Shown here: in pieces, positions 59,461 to 64,000 of the stretch
Layout of the letters: every line of letters starts with the position of its first letter
Position numbering within the stretch: position 1 is the first letter of the stretch
Source: Aquatica leii
Taxonomy: Eukaryota > Arthropoda > Insecta > Coleoptera > Lampyridae
Length of the DNA stretch: 64,000 nt
Direction: 5' to 3'
Assembly: GCA_035610365.1 (NCBI GenBank)
Contig: CM069434.1
Span: 105,326,806 to 105,390,805 of the forward strand
The notes under the pieces: generated by a model
The model's database searches: none
What the model saw: the letters and a program-made list of their open reading frames with translations, nothing else
What the model was told of the DNA's origin: nothing
Program-made: the position numbers and the translations under genes

Positions 59461-59752
59461 CTAATGCGTTTCAGCAATTACTGAATTAAGTTAAAGTGTT
59501 GTTACGGTGAAGATAAATTAGTGATTAGCACGTGCGAAGTTTTAAATAAATAAAGTGTACATCGAAGAAAGTGAACGTGACTTTTAAAGTAAACAACTGT
59601 GAACCTATTAGTGATAGCTTATTATTGTTTTATATAAATTACCGTAAGTTTTTATTCTTAGATATTTACATTTAATTAGTTCGGTTACTTTAAACGTGTA
59701 CATATTTTTTAGTATAAATAAATTAATTAGTTTTAATAATAAATTCGTTACA

Positions 59753-60346
59753 ATATGTATTCAAAAACCTAGGATCCATACACATTCTTATATCACCATT
59801 AACCTTAGGAACTATCACAATTGGATGGACCAGGAACAATGATATTTTCTTTGCCATATCGTCGAGCTTTTCTTTCACTCTATCCTTCAGAGCTGCTGGA
59901 AAATTTCTAGCGCCAGTGATACGAGGTACAGCATCTTTCTCTAAGATAATTTTATAAATACGATTTACAAGTCCAACACCCGAAAACACTTTACAATCTT
60001 TTGACAGTATATTACGAACACTGTTCAGTTCAATTTTGTTATATTCAACAACTGAATCACAAGTCTCTACATCCAGGTTCATTACTTTCAATTTCTTTGC
60101 TGCACTAAGTTTTAGTATTGAACTTGGAAGTGTATTTTGCAAAACGTAAAGCAATAGTTTTTTTTTCTACTTGATTGAACACACAATTTAAATAAATCTG
60201 ACCAATTGTTTCAATAACATGACCTCAATAAGAAGGTAATTTTGCACTTGATTCAATTAGTTCACTGCATGGTATTTTCAGCTTAGCAAAATCATTAAAA
60301 TTTAAAATGTTTACCTGACTACCTGTACCTATTTTTAAATTAACAT
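59753..60346 (-). pseudogene. Mag-type Gypsy pol, protease and RT fingers
   Basis: Reading leftward from 60346: the protease motif reads GTGSQVNILN (catalytic D-T-G-S changed to G-T-G-S), then SELIESSAKLPSY. From 60154 comes the connector FSGVGLVNRIYKI, then RT fingers LDDMAKK…HPIVIVPKVNGDIRMCMDPRFLNTY. The next residues of the same protein (FQYIKPENYHIRTQ) lie at 52924 on the far side of the insert, so the RT is cut between its finger motifs. Confidence 0.75.
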
Positions 60347-61686
60347 TGTTACACGCTTTAGGTCTTACGAACCTTGCACGGCCAACTCACACAGTCGGAG
60401 ATAGGGGAGGTTCAAGGGAATTATGCTTAAAGGCGCCAGATCTAATCCAAAGTAACACTTCTGCCTCGATCACGACAGACGGTTCAAACTTGTAACTAAA
60501 TTTGAGGTTCGTAATTCTTGTCACTCTGATGTTCGACTAGCCAAAATTTGTTGATAGGTAACGACAAACAAAAGAGAAATGTATGTTGCCATAAAAGAAA
60601 GATTAACCAGTATAACAACTTTAATTTAGTAACGTCGATGATTAACACAAAGATATCGAATTTTCAGTACATAAATGCCAGCAGTATCGGCAACACACAA
60701 TACATAGGTAAGTTAAGTTGAAGCGAACAGCGAAGAATAGTGTGTAGCAAATATTGGTTGTACACAGCATGCAAAACACACAAAAGAATTAATGATACTA
60801 CCTTAACGGTAATAAAACAATAATAGTAATTACTGAGTTAACACTAAACTTTCGTAGCAAATATTGGTTGTACACAGCATGCGAAACACACAAAATAATT
60901 AATGATACTACCTTAATGGTAATAAAACAATGACAGTAATTACGGAATTAACACTAGCTAAAGTTTCGTGAGCGACCTTTCTGACAGCGATAAAATAAGT
61001 AAATAAATAACTTACCCACAATCCAGTACCTCCTTGGTCGAAGAAAACGTTTTCCCCGGCAAGTGAGCTTGAAATAAAGTTGAGTAGCAAGTCGTGTCAA
61101 CACAATGACTCACGAAATCAAGATCTACAAAAATGGTTAATTATTGCTAAAGAAAGTACACATAACATAACCCGATTGTAGAATGCTATTGTACGCCTTC
61201 AATGAAAGTTGGTTTCGCAGGTGTTTGCCGCATGAGTAGGATCTCGCAGAACCGTGATTGTCTTCGGTTTATTTAGTTTTAACCGTAGGCTTTATAGATA
61301 GAGATATACTCGTCGCATGAAAGTATTTGTCGATGTTAATCCCTCATAATTTGTTATCGAATAGAAACATGTGGGCCAGAACGTGGTGGAACGGCTATCA
61401 AATTAACGAGAAATTACAACAGAATTTTAATAAACGGAAACAATCATCTCACCCTGTGACGACTCAAATATTTTACGATCGTAATGAAATTATTATTTGA
61501 TTCCCATTATTAAGGATTTCCTTCGAAATTACTTTAAGCCGTACAGGCCATTTTATGCAGTTGACAGCTTAACGATTTCGTCGTAAAATGACAGTCACAA
61601 GAAAAGATCGGCAGAGGGCGTCAAAACCGGAATCTAATTTTAATTCATATACAGGGTATTTCGTTAGAAAAATTTTGCACGTAACA
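60347..61686. mobile_element. Solo LTR, TGTTAC...GTAACA family, copy B
   Basis: 1340 bp, inserted between gag and protease of the Mag element, with a perfect 4-bp duplication ACAT on both sides (60343-60346, 61687-61690). Homologous throughout to 1116-2562. It contains an internal repetition: TCGTAGCAAATATTGGTTGTACACAGCATGC recurs near 60748 and 60854, with following text, so about 105 bp are duplicated. No coding sequence. Confidence 0.8.
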
Positions 61687-61690
61687 ACAT

Positions 61691-62245
61691 AAACACCTGA
61701 CAAACGAATTTTTTCAAACCATTATAGTGAGTTTAGTTGACTGTTCACTGACCAAACGATATTGTCAGAGTGAACTTCTGTTGTTCTGCGTCACTTTCAT
61801 TAATTTCATGAATGCTTGCATTATTTTTACAGAGATTTTCTGTAGTGACCCTTACTTTTGGATTTAGAGCATATTCGGTTAAAAGCAGGGCACTTACCTG
61901 GTATATGTTTCATACTACACCTTAAACAACTGAAAGTGTTGCCTTGTTTATTGGTTCCACTACCGAATTCACTTTTATAAGCTGTGCTGCTACTAGAGGC
62001 AGCTTTATTAACAGCATCCACAGAAAAGCCCTGTGAAATTTGTTTTTGTGTTTCAACACTTGCTTCCATTGACCTGCATATTTTAATTGCATCAGCTAGA
62101 CTTAAATCCCTGGATTCCAACAACTTGTTTTGAATTCATGAGTCTTTTACTCCCAGAACTATTCTGTCATGTATCAAAACATCCATTTCTTTAAAATGCT
62201 ACATGCTACAACAGAAAATTTTCAGGGTTTCGACATTTTCCTTTT
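61691..62245 (-). pseudogene. Mag-type Gypsy gag, C-terminal part
   Basis: Reading leftward: VLIHDRIVLGVKDS, then LLESRDLSLADAIKICRSMEAS (helical gag segment typical of the Mag clade), a linker, and a zinc-binding region CLRCSMKHIPGKCPAF and CSKSKSKGHYRKS (two CCHC knuckles, the second with a lost cysteine). An NEIN-type linker toward the protease extends to 61691. The N-terminal half of gag and the 5' LTR are missing beyond about 62250. Confidence 0.75.
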
Positions 62246-62480
62246 TTCAGCACCCAGTATATCCGGCCCTTTTTTTTGAAATTTTTGTTAAATAAACAAG
62301 TTTCGTTTCAAATATCGTAACCTGATATCTCACCGCTGCTACCATGGAATGTTTTCTTTCATTCGGGTAGCGTAATAAGGTTTTGATTAAGTTACATATA
62401 TTTATATTTAATAAGCTAGAAACTATTCCAATCATCCAAAATCTATAAATTCTTAAATTTAATAAAATCATAATACATGA
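62246..62480. other. Junction sequence between Mag element and LINE
   Basis: AT-rich, no recognised content. Confidence 0.3.
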
Positions 62481-63400
62481 TTGTTTTATTGCACACAAAC
62501 ATCAAGTGTCTACCGTACAATAATCGCGGCGTTGCCGCGATTTACGCTAGAAATAAATCCGTGCATGTATTCAGTACATGGCACACAACGCTCGGTTTTT
62601 GGGCCGACCTTGTGGAATCTGGTTGTAAACGATTTGTTTTGCACAAAATTACCAGCAAACTGCAACATTTTTCTATACGCGGACAACATCACTGTCACGG
62701 TGCCCGCAATTTCTAGACTAGATTTCGAGGCAAAATCTAACACGTGCCTAAACATAGTGACAAGCTGGGCTAGTAGCAACAAATTGACGGTTTCTGCGGA
62801 CATGACTAAATACATGGTTTTTGGCTTAACTTTAAAACGAGACCCTTCACTGCGCCTCAACAACATTCCCGTCCGTAGGGTTTTTGAAGTCACGTACTTT
62901 AAACTTTTGCTTGACGACAGATTAAGTTTTGTAAAACATTGGGCATTTGTGGTTGACACTCTCACTTGCTCTACAAATATTCACGCTTAAAATGGAACCT
63001 ACGCAAAAAATCTCTTGCCTAGAAATTTGGTGGTACCAAACTTCGACATTTCTACTTAGTCAGAAAATTGGTGTTGTTTCAATCCCCACTTCTTAAAACT
63101 ATTAGCTGTTCGTCGTGTGGCGTTTCTGACACTCCAGCACATCGGATTCTTGCTTATCGCGAATTGATGACGATCGGGGTGACCTGATAGCCATGATGAA
63201 CTTCTATCCCAAATTCCCTCAGCACGCACAAATACTTATCCTATCTTACTGGTCTTGTAAGACTATCCTATATACTCGCACATTACTTTACTTAACATAT
63301 CCCTCTTATGGCAAACTTGTTCCAAGCAAGTTTAGCTGTTATGGTGGGTCTACATCCTCCTTCTCCTCCTCCACCTAGAAGCTTTAGCAGTAAAACGTAT
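62481..63400 (+). pseudogene. R1-like LINE RT palm, thumb and C-terminus
   Basis: RT palm GTQRSVFGPTLWNLVVNDLF (about 62580), then FLYADNITVTVP (catalytic YADD mutated to YADN), WASSNKLTVSADMTKYMVFG and LRLNNIPV, then FEVTYFKLLLDDRLSFVKH. Later in other frames comes a zinc-finger-like CSSCGVSDTPAHRILAYRE (last Cys changed, about 63110-63170), and the 3' end GGTGGGTCTACATCCTCC near 63350. It begins about where the LINE at 49840-50720 ends, in the same orientation. The two are most simply halves of one element split by a 12-kb insert. Confidence 0.7.
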
Positions 63401-63429
63401 GGCTGAATAATTTAAGCATGTCCTTGAGG

Positions 63430-63870
63430 AGGCCATCAAAGTAGTAAATTTTATTAAGATTATTTGAGCAACACTCTGAGATGTAGTTGTTCTTGTTGAA
63501 AACCAATTTTAAACTTCACGATCAATTGATTGATCATCTCTGGATAACAACATTAGCCTACTTATTAGATATTTTCAATTGCATCAACGACTTTAATCTC
63601 AGTTTGCAACAAATAGGTTTTCAGTATAAAGGCGGAATTTACCAAACTAGAGTTATGTGAATTTTGGCTAAGAGTTAAAAATGAATATCGATCGCTGTCC
63701 AGAAAAGTATTATTGTTTTTGATTGCATTTACCACCACTTATCTTTGTGAGAACGGATTTTCTGCTATATTGGTGCTAAAAAACAAATACAACAAATACC
63801 GAAATAGACTCAAATTTGCGTTTATAATTAACTATAACTCAACCAAACATTTCTTTGCTTGTTTTGAGCA
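63430..63870 (+). pseudogene. hAT (ZBED5-like) transposase C-terminal fragment
   Basis: Phrases LAYLLDIFNCINDFNLSLQQ (about 63550) and, near 63725-63800 in shifted frames, TTYLCENGFSAI then KNKYNKYRNRL. These match the conserved dimerisation region of hAT transposases (TYLCExGFSAL…KxKxRNRL). Stops are present. The piece lies in the same orientation as the hAT N-terminal fragment at 46713-47705 and could be its other end. Confidence 0.65.
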
Positions 63871-64000
63871 ATAACTAACTAACTACTTCCTAATAAACAA
63901 TAAGAATATTGTATGTAACATTGTAAGTAAAGCCCTAACTTCTTGCAGAAACACAATATTTTCATAAACGATTGGAACTTTTTATTTCTTTACCATTTTG
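63871..64000. other. Unassigned right edge
   Basis: AT-rich. The 3' hAT terminus expected near here was not recognised. Confidence 0.3.

Larger units (their letters stand above)
52925..59752 (+). mobile_element. Second copy of the macrodomain-Gypsy family, internally deleted
   Basis: Inserted in the Mag RT. LTR sequence lies at both ends (about 52925-53175 and 59461-59752; both include TCAGCAATTACTGAATTAAGTTAAA and GTGATTAGCACGTGCGAAGTTTTAAATAAATAAAGTGTACATCG). The right LTR ends AATTCGTTACA like the LTRs of the 27-kb element. The left LTR and gag start are joined by deletion at about 53177. The element is itself interrupted by an LTR element (53769-57599), and its pol 3' half and macrodomain region have been replaced by a LINE fragment. 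Confidence 0.75.

Overview
The window is AT-rich eukaryotic DNA, most likely from an insect and possibly a beetle; the order is an inference. Reasons are GT-AG introns, an insect-type secreted carboxylesterase, and a dense load of insect-type transposable elements (TEs): copia, several Gypsy lineages, Penelope, R1-like and other LINEs, piggyBac, Tc1/mariner and hAT. There is no prokaryotic organisation. Only one host gene is supported. It is a ten-exon, 562-residue alpha/beta-hydrolase carboxylesterase (10258-26813, + strand) with an unbroken frame and a complete catalytic triad. Its motifs (RF, DQ, GQSAG, GxxHxxD) match those used to recognise juvenile-hormone-esterase-like enzymes. Its third intron is about 14.5 kb long and is filled with TEs.

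Layout. 0.8-5.2 kb: a broken copia element interrupted by two solo LTRs and an unidentified insert. 5.8-7.2 kb: piggyBac remnant (-). 7.3-9.0 kb: Penelope element with GIY-YIG domain and a hammerhead-like 3' end. 9.4-9.9 kb: hAT-type MITE. 10.26-26.8 kb: esterase gene; intron 3 holds two head-to-head Penelope copies (11.9-16.4 kb), two 5'-truncated LINEs (16.4-18.2 and 21.1-22.4 kb, both -), a Gypsy integrase scrap (about 23 kb) and a second MITE copy. 27.26-33.59 kb: Gypsy element with both LTRs. 33.92-36.61 kb: Tc1/mariner-class transposon with terminal inverted repeats and TA target duplication. 37.0-38.3 kb: second piggyBac remnant. 39.7-42.5 kb: another Gypsy wreck. 44.5 kb: Penelope tail fragment. 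45.1-45.85 kb: mariner-like fragment. 46.7-64 kb: a Russian-doll stack, apparently hAT > R1-like LINE > Mag-type Gypsy > a second copy of the 27-kb Gypsy family > a non-autonomous LTR element, with a solo LTR also inside the Mag element.

The most notable observation is in the Gypsy element at 27.26-33.59 kb. After the pol frame, and overlapping its stop codon by 11 bases, is an extra ORF whose sequence matches the macrodomain of the OARD1/TARG1 ADP-ribose hydrolase family. It is followed by a tail with a hydrophobic stretch that ends at the 3' LTR boundary. This is the place where env sits in errantiviruses. The copy is decayed by frameshifts, but the arrangement suggests that this Gypsy lineage captured a host ADP-ribose-processing domain. 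Other points of interest are hammerhead-ribozyme-like cores at Penelope ends, a repeated 1.3-1.45 kb solo-LTR family, and the nesting, which gives a relative insertion chronology.

Almost every TE open frame carries stops or frameshifts, so none of these copies is predicted to be active. No tRNA, rRNA or CRISPR was recognised.
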